Source: an uncultured Roseobacter sp. (lineage in GTDB: Bacteria; Pseudomonadota; Alphaproteobacteria; Rhodobacterales; Rhodobacteraceae). From it: a stretch of DNA of 64,000 nucleotides. The first letter of the stretch is position 1. Each line of letters starts with the position of its first letter. Below the pieces are notes generated by a model, which saw only the letters and a list, made by a program, of their open reading frames with translations, searched no databases and was not told the DNA's origin. The stretch is taken from the NCBI RefSeq assembly GCF_947491795.1, contig NZ_CANLKW010000003.1:124001-188000 (forward strand). The letters run 5' to 3'. A program made the translations under genes and the position numbers. Below, in pieces: positions 44,511 to 52,553 of this stretch.

Positions 44511-44981
44511 ATGCGCGCCGTATTTTTTGCCCTTGCCCTGCTTGCCACGCCAGCTGTTGCCGAGATTGAGGCCGCGCGGGACATGATGGAGGAAGGTCTC
44601 TTTGAGGAGGCTTATGAGGCGCTCTGGCCCGCGGCCCGGTCCGGCAATGCGGATGCCGAAGAACTTATCGGCGTGATGTATGCCATGGGCCTTGGTGTCC
44701 CACGCGACGATCAGCGCGCGTTCGAGTGGTACCTGCGGTCGGCCATGAAGGGCCATCCCGGTGCGCAGTCGGGCATCGGCTGGTATTATGAGGTCGGGCG
44801 TGGCATGCCCGCCCCCGATCTGGTGCGCGCATATATGTGGTACACGCTCAGCGCCATCGGCGGTGACCCCGATGCGGCGATCAGTCTTGAGGAAGTTGTG
44901 AAAAAGATGACGGCGGAAGAGATTGAGAAGGCGCATATTCTCGTCTCAGATTACAAGGTCTGGATGTACCCGTTCCGGTAA
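44511..44981 (+). CDS. Periplasmic Sel1-repeat (TPR-like) protein
   Basis: A 156-residue protein with a signal peptide (MRAVFFALALLATPAVA) and about three Sel1-type helical repeats (AARSGNADAEELIGVMYAMGLGVPRDDQRAFEWYLRSAMKGHPGAQSGIGWYYEVGRGM...). An AGGAGA ribosome site lies ahead of the ATG. Such small Sel1 proteins act as periplasmic scaffolds or interaction modules. The gene is divergent from the peroxidase gene, with almost no spacer, so each promoter must lie within the other gene. Confidence 0.8.
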   Translation: MRAVFFALALLATPAVAEIEAARDMMEEGLFEEAYEALWPAARSGNADAEELIGVMYAMGLGVPRDDQRAFEWYLRSAMKGHPGAQSGIGWYYEVGRGMPAPDLVRAYMWYTLSAIGGDPDAAISLEEVVKKMTAEEIEKAHILVSDYKVWMYPFR

Positions 44982-45016
44982 ATGGCGGGGCGACCAGAAG
45001 GCCGCCCCTGCCGGTA

Positions 45017-46075
45017 TCAGTTCAGATCCGCGTCACGCGAAGCGTTCACATCGGCTTCGGCCTCTGCAACGGCAGCTGTCAGCGCGTCAAAGATTTCCTC
45101 GCCGCGACCGACGTTGCCTTTGAACCAGTCAAACACTGGTGCAGCCCCTTCTTTGAAGGCCGCTTTCTGCTCGGGTGTCGGCACGTAGAGGTCACCGCCT
45201 TCTTCCACGAACTGCTCGTAGGCAGCGATGGATTTACGCTTGGGCGAGGCAAATGTCGCCTGCTGCAGCGCATAGAACCCGTCAACCACCACGCGGCGCA
45301 TGTCCTCGGGCATGGATGTGAACTTTTCGTTGTTCATCCACCACAGCGCGCCCATATAGGCGTGACCGTCGAGCGTGACATATTTCAGACCCGCATCCGG
45401 GAATTTCATGCCCATGATGTCGGTGATACCGTTTTTGGAGCCTTCGACCACACCGGTCTGGAAGGACGTGAAGAGCTCAGGCCACGGGATCGGCGTCGGG
45501 GCAGCACCCAGCGCCTTCACTAGTTCCTGCGGCAGGTCCGCAACCACTGTCCGGATTTTCAGGCCTTCCATGTCGGACGGCTCTGCAACACGGCGTTTGG
45601 TGTTGGCAAAGTTGCGCCAGCCGCCTGTGTTACCGATCGTCATCAGACGGATTGAATCACCGGAGTCTTCCAGTGCCATCTCACGCATCTTGCGGGTGAA
45701 ATCGCCCGAAAGGACATGCTCGGCGATCCGGTCGTCCGCCATCAGGTACGGCAGGTCGAGCACCTGTACATAGGGGAAGATACCGGATGCACCGCCCGAG
45801 GTGGACACATAGACGTCGATTGTGCCGTCGGCTACGCCCTGGAGGCATTCCGCGCCGTTGCCGCACAGCTGTGTGCCGATGAATAGCTCCACTTCGATGG
45901 CGCCGTTGGAGGCCGCCTCGACGTAGTTTTTGAAAACAACCAGACCGTCATAGTCTTCGTCGTTTTCGTTGGAGTTGGCTGTCGCACGGATCGAGAAATC
46001 CGCGGCTGAAGCAGCCATCGCCGACCCGGCCAGCATGGCCGCTACGGTCAGCGATTTAAGTGTAGTACTGAACAT
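45017..46075 (-). CDS. dctP: TRAP solute-binding protein (DctP family) of the putative sulfoquinovose locus
   Basis: A 352-residue periplasmic protein with signal peptide MFSTTLKSLTVAAMLAGSAMAASA. The ATG at 46073-46075 has a GGGAGG ribosome site. The DctP ligand motif is intact (MEGLKIRTVVADLPQELVKALGAAPTPIPWPELFTSFQTGVVEGSKNG), with the conserved anion-binding Arg. The first half has a Cys pair (LCGNGAECLQG) uncommon in DctP proteins, which may form a disulfide. It is the last gene of a Q-M-P TRAP operon. The ligand is inferred to be sulfoquinovose or its glycoside from the neighbouring enzymes. Confidence 0.88.
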   Translation of the reverse strand: MFSTTLKSLTVAAMLAGSAMAASAADFSIRATANSNENDEDYDGLVVFKNYVEAASNGAIEVELFIGTQLCGNGAECLQGVADGTIDVYVSTSGGASGIFPYVQVLDLPYLMADDRIAEHVLSGDFTRKMREMALEDSGDSIRLMTIGNTGGWRNFANTKRRVAEPSDMEGLKIRTVVADLPQELVKALGAAPTPIPWPELFTSFQTGVVEGSKNGITDIMGMKFPDAGLKYVTLDGHAYMGALWWMNNEKFTSMPEDMRRVVVDGFYALQQATFASPKRKSIAAYEQFVEEGGDLYVPTPEQKAAFKEGAAPVFDWFKGNVGRGEEIFDALTAAVAEAEADVNASRDADLN

Positions 46076-46104
46076 TTGGTATCCTCCCATTGGATTTGTT
46101 TTAC

Positions 46105-47400
46105 TCAGTTCGCGAAGCCCGTCAGACGCGGGATCGTCATGGAAATCGGCTCGAAGTAAGTGATCAGGAAAATCACAACGACTTCAACAGCCAGGAACGG
46201 CAGAATTGCCTTCGAAATTGCCTCAACACGTTCACCGGAGACAGACGAGGCGACAAAAAGCACCAGCCCCATCGGCGGTGTTGCCAGACCCACCGTGAGG
46301 TTCACGCTCATGATGATGGCAAAATGGATCGGGTCGACGCCAAGCTCGACAAAGATCGGTCCGAGAATAGGGCCCAGAATGATGATCGCAGGGCCCGCAT
46401 CCAGGAACATGCCGACCACAAACAGCAGCAGGTTGATCAGCAGCAACAGGATCAGCGGGTTGGACGTCAGCGACAGAACGAATTCGGCCATCGCCTCGGG
46501 CGCATGGCTGAGGCTGACAACCGTTTTGAAGGCCATCGCGGCCCCCACCAGCAACAGCACGACAGAGGACGTCAGACCGGACCGGCCCAGTACTCCCGGT
46601 AGATCGCTGAGTTTCAGCGTGCGCATGACAAAGAGCCCGATAAAGAGCGCATAGGCCACTGCAACCGCCGCCGCTTCGGTCGGTGTGAAGACACCAGCAA
46701 GGATACCACCAAGGATTATGACAGGTGTCAGCAGCGGGAAGAACGCCTTGAGGCTCGCCTGCCCCCGCTCGCCCCAGCTGTGTTTTTTGGTGGCGACAGG
46801 GAAGTCGTATTTATCTGCCTGAAGTTTGACCATGAGCATCAGGCCAAGGCCGACCAGGATCCCCGGCACAATGCCCGCAAGGAACAGAGCTGCAACGCTT
46901 TCGCCCATGACATAGGCGTAGATGATCATGATGCCTGACGGCGGAATGATCGGGCCGATAACCGAGCTTGCCGCTGTGATCGCGGCGGCAAATTTGCGGG
47001 TATAACCCTGTTTCTCCATCGCCGGGATCAGCATGGACCCCAGGGCGGAAGTATCCGCCACAGCAGAGCCCGACAGCCCGGCAAACAACATAGAGCTGAG
47101 GATGTTCACATGGGCCAGGCCACCCCGGAAATGCCCCATCATCGCCTGGCTGAATTCCACAAGGCGCATGGTGATGCCACCGCGGTTCATCAGCTCGCCG
47201 GCCAGCATAAAGAACGGGATCGCCATCAGCGGAAAGCTGTCCATCCCGTTGTAGACATTGCGGTAGAGCAGTGTGATGTCCTTGGTGCTGAATTCCGGGT
47301 CCAGCCAGAGAAGCAGTCCAGGCGCAGCCAGCAACCCAAAGAACACCGGCAGGCCGATCATCAGGAAGACGAGGAAGAGCGGAAGGAACCAGACCAGCAT
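46105..47400 (-). CDS. dctM: TRAP transporter large permease (DctM family)
   Basis: A 431-residue, roughly 12-helix permease with the family stretches GLSGSAVADTSALGSMLIPAM and ASSVIGPIIPPSGIMIIYAYVMG, and the C-terminal GLATPPMGLVLFVASSVSG. Its start overlaps the small-permease stop by one base. It is translated between the Q and P genes. Confidence 0.92.
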   Translation of the reverse strand: MLVWFLPLFLVFLMIGLPVFFGLLAAPGLLLWLDPEFSTKDITLLYRNVYNGMDSFPLMAIPFFMLAGELMNRGGITMRLVEFSQAMMGHFRGGLAHVNILSSMLFAGLSGSAVADTSALGSMLIPAMEKQGYTRKFAAAITAASSVIGPIIPPSGIMIIYAYVMGESVAALFLAGIVPGILVGLGLMLMVKLQADKYDFPVATKKHSWGERGQASLKAFFPLLTPVIILGGILAGVFTPTEAAAVAVAYALFIGLFVMRTLKLSDLPGVLGRSGLTSSVVLLLVGAAMAFKTVVSLSHAPEAMAEFVLSLTSNPLILLLLINLLLFVVGMFLDAGPAIIILGPILGPIFVELGVDPIHFAIIMSVNLTVGLATPPMGLVLFVASSVSGERVEAISKAILPFLAVEVVVIFLITYFEPISMTIPRLTGFAN

Positions 47401-47990
47401 TATTCGGCTCCTACCTGTTCTTCGAGGGTTACAGGTGGCAACTGATCCTCGCCCCCCATCATGCGCACCAGCGCCCGGAGGATGAGTTCGACGTTCACAG
47501 AAATGAGCAGGACGACACCCACCAGCAGCGATGCCATCATCCAGCTGCGTGGCACGCGGAACCAGTTCTCAAAGCTCAGGTCGGTGGGCAGATAGAGCGA
47601 GGCCGTCGCAAAGCGGCCGGCAAATCCAGTTACTTCTGACCAGCCGATCCGTACTGCAATGATCAGCACCAGCAGGCTCAGGAAAAGCAAAAGCAGTGAC
47701 AATAGCGCACCGACCGCCCGGGGCAGCAGGCGCACCAGCGTGTCAATGGAGACAAATCCACCTCTGCGGAACGCAGTGGGGGCCATCAGGCCAGTCATCC
47801 ACAGCATACAGAAGCGCGCGGCCTCGTCGGGCCATGGCAAGGCATTGTTCAGCGCATAGCGGTAAAATACCTGGATCAGAATGGCCGCGACCATAAAGGC
47901 CACAGCTGCGACGCCGATCGCCCGGCCAACAGCCAGAACGGCCTCGTTGACCAGCCGGAGCGGTGTCATCACCGCCAGCAGTGCACCCAT
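47400..47990 (-). CDS. dctQ: TRAP transporter small permease (DctQ family)
   Basis: A 196-residue, four-helix DctQ subunit (VAAILIQVFYRYALNNALPWPDEAARFCMLWMTGLMAPTAFRRGG matches the conserved core). The ATG at 47988-47990 follows an AGGAGG site. A GTG one codon upstream is possible. It is the first gene of the Q-M-P TRAP operon, which follows the monooxygenase operon after a terminator. Confidence 0.88.
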   Translation of the reverse strand: MGALLAVMTPLRLVNEAVLAVGRAIGVAAVAFMVAAILIQVFYRYALNNALPWPDEAARFCMLWMTGLMAPTAFRRGGFVSIDTLVRLLPRAVGALLSLLLLFLSLLVLIIAVRIGWSEVTGFAGRFATASLYLPTDLSFENWFRVPRSWMMASLLVGVVLLISVNVELILRALVRMMGGEDQLPPVTLEEQVGAE

Positions 47991-48034
47991 CACGGCGCCT
48001 CCTCCCTGTTGCCCGGGTTGACCCGGGTCAAAAT

Positions 48035-48055
48035 CCTGCGGGTTTTCCCCGCAGG
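48035..48055 (-). terminator. Terminator between monooxygenase operon and TRAP operon
   Basis: CCTGCGGG (48035-48042) pairs with CCCGCAGG (48048-48055), with a 5-base loop, and ATTTTGA follows on the minus strand. A second short stem (CCCGGGTTGACCCGGG) lies just beyond. Confidence 0.75.
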
Positions 48056-48070
48056 CCCATTGGCGCGTTT

Positions 48071-48598
48071 TCAGACGTCTTTGTCAAACTGTCCGAAGCG
48101 CCCTTCGCAAAAAATCAGTGCATCCCCCTCCCGGAATGCGGCCTGATGAACCTGTGCAACCACAATCGAATGATCGCCCGCGTCATGAATGTCCTGGGTT
48201 TCACACTCGAAACGCGCAAGACACTGACCCAACAGCGGCACACCCTGCGCGTTCACAGCGATGTCGAGACCGTCAAATGCAGCGCCTGAGCGTGCAAAGC
48301 CCATAGCAATATCGGCATGCTCAACACCCATCACATGAATGGCAAAGTGTTTCGCACCAATGAAATGTGCATAGCGGCCCGACGATTTGGCGGGGCACCA
48401 CAATACCAGCGCCGGATCCAGCGAGACACTGGAAAAAGAGTTAGCCGTCATTCCGATGGGACCGGCGTCGGTCATTGCGGTGATCACGGTGACACCGGTG
48501 CCGAATTTACCCATCGCGTGGCGCAGATCACGGGCGCTCTCTGCGTCCGGCGCGAACTGCTGCATCTGGTTCATCTGAAGCGATCCGTCAGCCATCAT
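48071..48598 (-). CDS. Flavin reductase, putative SmoA-like partner of the FMN monooxygenase
   Basis: A 175-residue flavin reductase-domain protein (RHAMGKFGTGVTVITAM, GMTANSFSSVSLDPALVLWCPAKSS, AGDHSIVVAQV). It should supply reduced FMN from NAD(P)H to the SsuD-like monooxygenase two genes upstream. The start overlaps the aldo/keto reductase stop by 4 bases. In the Agrobacterium smo operon the equivalent SmoA is the flavin reductase. It is a paralogue of the protein at 13959-14522. Confidence 0.85.
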   Translation of the reverse strand: MMADGSLQMNQMQQFAPDAESARDLRHAMGKFGTGVTVITAMTDAGPIGMTANSFSSVSLDPALVLWCPAKSSGRYAHFIGAKHFAIHVMGVEHADIAMGFARSGAAFDGLDIAVNAQGVPLLGQCLARFECETQDIHDAGDHSIVVAQVHQAAFREGDALIFCEGRFGQFDKDV

Positions 48599-49491
48599 GG
48601 CACCTCATATCCGTTAGCCGCCTCATAAAGCTCAAACCAGGTCTGGCGGTCGATTTCCACCCGGAGAGCGTCGCTGAACGTCGCAATACGCGACAGTGTA
48701 TTGGTGCCCATCACCGGCAGAATGCCCGACGGATGCGCGAGTAACCAGGCGACAGCAACCGCCGCGCGGTCAACGCCCTGCGCTGCAGCAATCGCGTCCA
48801 TCTTTACCGCAACGGCACTGTTTTCCGTCATCAGGCTGCCGCCTCCCAGCGGCGACCAGGCCATCGGGGCCACGCGGTGCATCTGCAGATGGGCGAGATC
48901 ACCGTTGGCGTAGCTGTCCCGCGCGCCCAGGCTCAGCTCAATCTGATTGGTCACCAGGCGGCTGGTCATGGCCGATTGCAGCAGGTCCCAGTCCCACGGT
49001 CGGAAATTGGAAACACCTGCCGCTTTGATCTTGCCACTCTGCACAAGGGCATCAAGCGCAGCACCGGTTTCGGCTGCATCCATCATGGGATCGGGGCGGT
49101 GAATGAGCAGCACATCAATCTGCTCGATACCCATATAGGAGAGCGACGCATCGACAGAGGCGTTAATGTGCTGCGCGGATGTGTCGTAATACTTGACCCG
49201 GCGATCAGCATATTTCCCGATGGGTGCCACGATATCGCATTTAGTGACAATCTCCAGGTCATCACGCAGGCCGGGACTTTGCTTCAGGCAGGCGCCCAGA
49301 ACTTCCTCGGCCACATAACCGCCGTAGATGTCCGCCTGGTCCATCGTGGTGATCCCCTGCTCCAGGCAGGCATCGATTTTGGCACGGACATGACCGGGCG
49401 ACGTGTCTGAATCGTCCGCCAGACGCCACATGCCATAGACAATGCGGCTGAACTCAAGGCCTTCCGCCAGGGCGACGCGTTCCATACTCAT
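48595..49491 (-). CDS. Aldo/keto reductase, putative SmoB-like 6-dehydroglucose reductase
   Basis: A 298-residue aldo/keto reductase with the YdhF-type layout: MDQADIYGGY (catalytic Asp and Tyr), KCD (Lys), LLIHRPDP (His), SNF and WSPLGGGSL. In the sulfo-SMO pathway the AKR reduces 6-oxo-glucose, formed when the monooxygenase removes sulfite, to glucose. It overlaps its neighbours on both sides by 4 bases, so the three are one transcript. The pathway role is inferred from neighbours. Confidence 0.85.
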   Translation of the reverse strand: MSMERVALAEGLEFSRIVYGMWRLADDSDTSPGHVRAKIDACLEQGITTMDQADIYGGYVAEEVLGACLKQSPGLRDDLEIVTKCDIVAPIGKYADRRVKYYDTSAQHINASVDASLSYMGIEQIDVLLIHRPDPMMDAAETGAALDALVQSGKIKAAGVSNFRPWDWDLLQSAMTSRLVTNQIELSLGARDSYANGDLAHLQMHRVAPMAWSPLGGGSLMTENSAVAVKMDAIAAAQGVDRAAVAVAWLLAHPSGILPVMGTNTLSRIATFSDALRVEIDRQTWFELYEAANGYEVP

Positions 49492-50642
49492 TTGCGTTCT
49501 CCCGCAGCCAGAGGTGTTTTTGGTAATTCAGCCGGAACCCGGCCGTAGGCTTCGGGAAGCGAACAGGTTTTCAGATGCGGCATCACGAGGCGGCCAAAAT
49601 GCTCGGCCTCGTCGATGTGCGGATAGCCGGAGAAGATAAACGCCCGCATGCCCATTTTCTGATACTCTTCGATCTGGCTCAGCACCTGATCGGCGGAACC
49701 CACAAGAGCAGCACCACAGCCCGAGCGAGCCCGGCCAACACCCGTCCACAGATGCGGTTCGATGTATCCGAATTCGTCAGCGATATCGCGGTTCGCCGAC
49801 TGGTGTGACACACCCAGCGATGTTGCATCCAGCGCACGTTCACGGATTTTGCGGCCGTATTCGTCGTCCAGTTTCGACACGATGTAATCTGCGTATTCCT
49901 TGGCCTCGGCCTCGGAGTCGCGCACGATCATATGCACCCGCAGACCATAATCCAGCGTCCGCCCCTTTTCCGCCGCACGCGCGTGCACGGCCTTCATCCG
50001 TTCAGCCAGCTGGTCTTTGGGTTCGGGCCACATCAGATAGACGTCACAATGCTCGGCGCACAGGTCGAGCGCATCCGGAGAGTAGCCACCAAAGTAAAGC
50101 AGCGGACCGCCGGTCTGATACGGGCGCACCGGATCCGTTGTCAGACCCGAGAAGTTGTAAACCTCGCCTGCGTGGTTGATCTCGTCCCGGCTCCAGGCCT
50201 GCTTGAGGATCTCCACCACTTCGCGCGAGCGCTGATAGCGATAGGGGCTGGGTTCTTTCTGACCCGGGAAATCAGAACTGATGATGTTGATCGTCAGCCG
50301 CCCTTCGAGCATGTGATCAAGCGTCGCGATGGTGCGGGCCAGCATGATGGGCTGCATCTCACCGCAGCGCACAGCCGCCAGCAGATTGATCTTTTCAGTA
50401 ATCGGCGCGCAGCCCGCAACAAAGCTCAGCGTATCCTGCCCCACCTGATAAGAGGACGGGCACAGGATGTTCCGGAACCCTTGCGCTTCAGCTGTCTTTA
50501 CAATGTCCGAGCAATGCGCCCAGCTGGACCGCAGATCGCCGTCCGGCACACCAAGGAACTGATAATCGTCCGAGCAGAGCGCAGAGAACCAGGATACCTC
50601 GGCGGCATCAAGATCGGCAGAAGTCACTGGCACAATGGTCAT
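49488..50642 (-). CDS. LLM-class FMN-dependent monooxygenase, putative sulfoquinovose monooxygenase (SmoC-like)
   Basis: A 384-residue bacterial-luciferase-like monooxygenase that aligns by eye with alkanesulfonate monooxygenase SsuD along its length: LLAAVRCGEMQPIMLARTIATLDHMLEGRLTINIIS, PLLYFGGYSPDALDLCAEHCDVYLMWPEP, LRVHMIVRDSEAEA, and LWTGVGRARSGCGAALVGSADQVLSQIEEY...FIFSGYPHIDEA. The Arg in GRARSG sits where SsuD has its sulfonate-binding Arg. It should use FMNH2 and O2 to release sulfite from a sulfonate. Neighbouring AKR, flavin reductase and Gfo/Idh proteins point to sulfoquinovose rather than simple alkanesulfonates. It is first in its operon and divergent from the GntR gene. Confidence 0.85.
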   Translation of the reverse strand: MTIVPVTSADLDAAEVSWFSALCSDDYQFLGVPDGDLRSSWAHCSDIVKTAEAQGFRNILCPSSYQVGQDTLSFVAGCAPITEKINLLAAVRCGEMQPIMLARTIATLDHMLEGRLTINIISSDFPGQKEPSPYRYQRSREVVEILKQAWSRDEINHAGEVYNFSGLTTDPVRPYQTGGPLLYFGGYSPDALDLCAEHCDVYLMWPEPKDQLAERMKAVHARAAEKGRTLDYGLRVHMIVRDSEAEAKEYADYIVSKLDDEYGRKIRERALDATSLGVSHQSANRDIADEFGYIEPHLWTGVGRARSGCGAALVGSADQVLSQIEEYQKMGMRAFIFSGYPHIDEAEHFGRLVMPHLKTCSLPEAYGRVPAELPKTPLAAGERK

Positions 50643-50687
50643 TTTGTTTCCTGTTACAGTCGGTCTGTTTCTTCTTGCATAGCATTC

Positions 50688-50703
50688 TGATCATGGTAGA
50701 TCA
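50688..50703. promoter_or_regulatory. Candidate GntR operator in the divergent spacer
   Basis: An inverted repeat (TGATC-N6-GATCA) in the AT-rich 96-base spacer between the monooxygenase and gntR starts. It is well placed to control both directions. Confidence 0.55.
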
Positions 50704-50738
50704 ATCGTGTATCAATTTTACGGATTCCACCCTCTTCA

Positions 50739-51446
50739 ATGGCGCCCGCTCCTGAAAATCCCGGCCCTCTGCCGAAATATGTTCAGCTTGCAGAATTGCT
50801 GATCCGGGACATTGACACCGGGCGGCTGATGGACGGCGAACGCCTGCCACCGGAACGTCAGATGGCGACTGACCTGCACACCTCTGTCGGCACGTTGCGA
50901 AAAGCGCTGCGCGTTATGGAGCATAAAGGCCTGCTGCGGCGCGTCCAGGGATCAGGTAACTACATTCAGCGCAAAGGCGGACCGGGCGGCACATATGCAA
51001 TGTTTCGCCTTGAACTGCTGTCAGGTGGTGGCCTGCCCTCGGCGAAAGTCATCGACCTCGCCCCCCTCGAAAAACCTGATGATCTGCCCGTTTTTGGCAC
51101 CGCGTCACGGGCCACGCGCATCCGCCGCGAGCGCTTTCTCAATGATACAGCAATTGCCGTCGAAGAAATCTGGCTGGACGCCGGAATGGGCGAGCTCAGC
51201 CGCGCGATGCTGTCTGATTCCCTTTACCAGACATACCTTCAGCGCCTCGGCTTCTGGGTCACCCGCGCCGAGGACAGGGTCAGCATCGGGACGCTTCCAG
51301 ACTGGACGCCGGTTCACTTTGGCACCCCCGGCACGCCCTGCGGCTACATCGAACGCTACTCGTGGGCGGACCGGCCCCAGGCAATCGAATTTTCACGCAC
51401 CTGGTTTGACCCGACGCGGGCCAGCTATGTGCAGCGACTGAGATAG
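50739..51446 (+). CDS. GntR-family (HutC/UTRA) regulator of the sulfonate-sugar locus
   Basis: A 235-residue regulator. A winged HTH (about 10-75: LPKYVQLAELLIRDIDTGRLMDGERLPPERQMATDLHTSVGTLRKALRVMEHKGLLRRVQGSGNYI) is followed by a UTRA ligand domain (ATRIRRERFLNDTAIAVEEIWLD...). HutC-type GntR proteins typically respond to sugar phosphates or similar small ligands. Its placement, divergent from the monooxygenase operon and 12 bases ahead of the Gfo/Idh gene, suggests local autoregulated repression, as SmoD does in Agrobacterium. Confidence 0.88.
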   Translation: MAPAPENPGPLPKYVQLAELLIRDIDTGRLMDGERLPPERQMATDLHTSVGTLRKALRVMEHKGLLRRVQGSGNYIQRKGGPGGTYAMFRLELLSGGGLPSAKVIDLAPLEKPDDLPVFGTASRATRIRRERFLNDTAIAVEEIWLDAGMGELSRAMLSDSLYQTYLQRLGFWVTRAEDRVSIGTLPDWTPVHFGTPGTPCGYIERYSWADRPQAIEFSRTWFDPTRASYVQRLR

Positions 51447-51458
51447 GAACAGGACCCC

Positions 51459-52553
51459 ATGAAAACTCCAACGCGTTATGGCATCATCGGTTGCGGCATG
51501 ATGGGACAGGAGCATATCCGTAACATTGCTCTGCTGCCCGACACCGAAGTGCACGCGATTTTTGAACCGGACGCAGGTATGCGGGACGCAGCCGCAGCGC
51601 TTGCGCCGCATGTTCAGTTTGCCGCGTCGGTTCAGGAGCTGCTCGAAATCGATGCGCTCGACTGTCTGGTCATCGCCAGTCCGAACCATTGTCACGCGGC
51701 ACAGATCCGCGAGATCGCTGAAAAACGCCCCCTGCCCCTGCTCGTTGAAAAACCCCTTTTGACGGACCCCGGCGATATCGCCCCGCTGCAACAGATCATC
51801 GCGGACTATTCTGCGCCTGTCTGGGTGGCTATGGAGTACCGCTATATGCCTCCCATTTCGGCCCTGCTGCTCGCGGCACCAGAGGTCACCGGCGGCATCC
51901 GCATGCTGAGCATCCGTGAGCACCGCTTTCCATTCCTGGAAAAAGTCGGCGACTGGAACCGCTTCAACGCAAAAACCGGGGGCACGTTTGTCGAAAAATG
52001 CTGTCATTTCTTTGATCTGATGCGGCTGGCCATCGGATCGGAGCCGGTGCGCGTCATGGCCAGCGCGGCCCAGTCTGTAAATCACCTGGACGAGGCCTAT
52101 GACGGCCAGACGCCTGACATCATCGACAATGGATATGTGATTGTTGATTTCGCCTGCGGTGCCCGGGCCATGTTGGAGCTGTGCATGTTCGCCGAAGGCG
52201 CGCGATATCAGGAAGAAATCTCTGCCGTTGGGCCAGCCGGCCGGGTGGAGGCTTTTGTGCCCGGCCCCGGGCGGTTCTGGCCTGCCGGGCTGGGCGATGC
52301 GCCGGTCCCTCTTCTGGAGCTCAGCCCGCGTCATCCCAAAGGCCCCAAGATCCGGGAGATTCCGGTGGACCCTGCCCTGTTGGAAGCGGGCGATCACAAC
52401 GGCTCGACGTTTTACCAGCACCGCGGGTTTCTGGAGCTGGTGCGCGGTCAGCGCAATGCGCCGGATGTGTCCTTTGACGATGGTCTGATGGCCGTTCGAA
52501 TGGGCATGGCGGCTCAGCAATCCGCACTGACCGGTCAGGTGGTTACCCTGTGA
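51459..52553 (+). CDS. Gfo/Idh/MocA-family protein, candidate NAD-dependent sulfoquinovosidase (GH188-like)
   Basis: A 364-residue protein with an N-terminal Rossmann domain (YGIIGCGMMGQEH), the conserved EKPLLT motif, AMEYRYMPP, and a C-terminal sheet domain opening GGTFVEKCCHFFDLMRLAIG with the family His and Asp. The family includes sugar dehydrogenases and redox-assisted glycosidases (GH109, GH188). No GH31 sulfoquinovosidase is present in the locus, and a glycosidase is needed to release sulfoquinovose from its glycerol glycoside. I infer that this protein may fill that step. A plain sugar dehydrogenase is the alternative. It is downstream of the GntR gene. Confidence 0.75.
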   Translation: MKTPTRYGIIGCGMMGQEHIRNIALLPDTEVHAIFEPDAGMRDAAAALAPHVQFAASVQELLEIDALDCLVIASPNHCHAAQIREIAEKRPLPLLVEKPLLTDPGDIAPLQQIIADYSAPVWVAMEYRYMPPISALLLAAPEVTGGIRMLSIREHRFPFLEKVGDWNRFNAKTGGTFVEKCCHFFDLMRLAIGSEPVRVMASAAQSVNHLDEAYDGQTPDIIDNGYVIVDFACGARAMLELCMFAEGARYQEEISAVGPAGRVEAFVPGPGRFWPAGLGDAPVPLLELSPRHPKGPKIREIPVDPALLEAGDHNGSTFYQHRGFLELVRGQRNAPDVSFDDGLMAVRMGMAAQQSALTGQVVTL

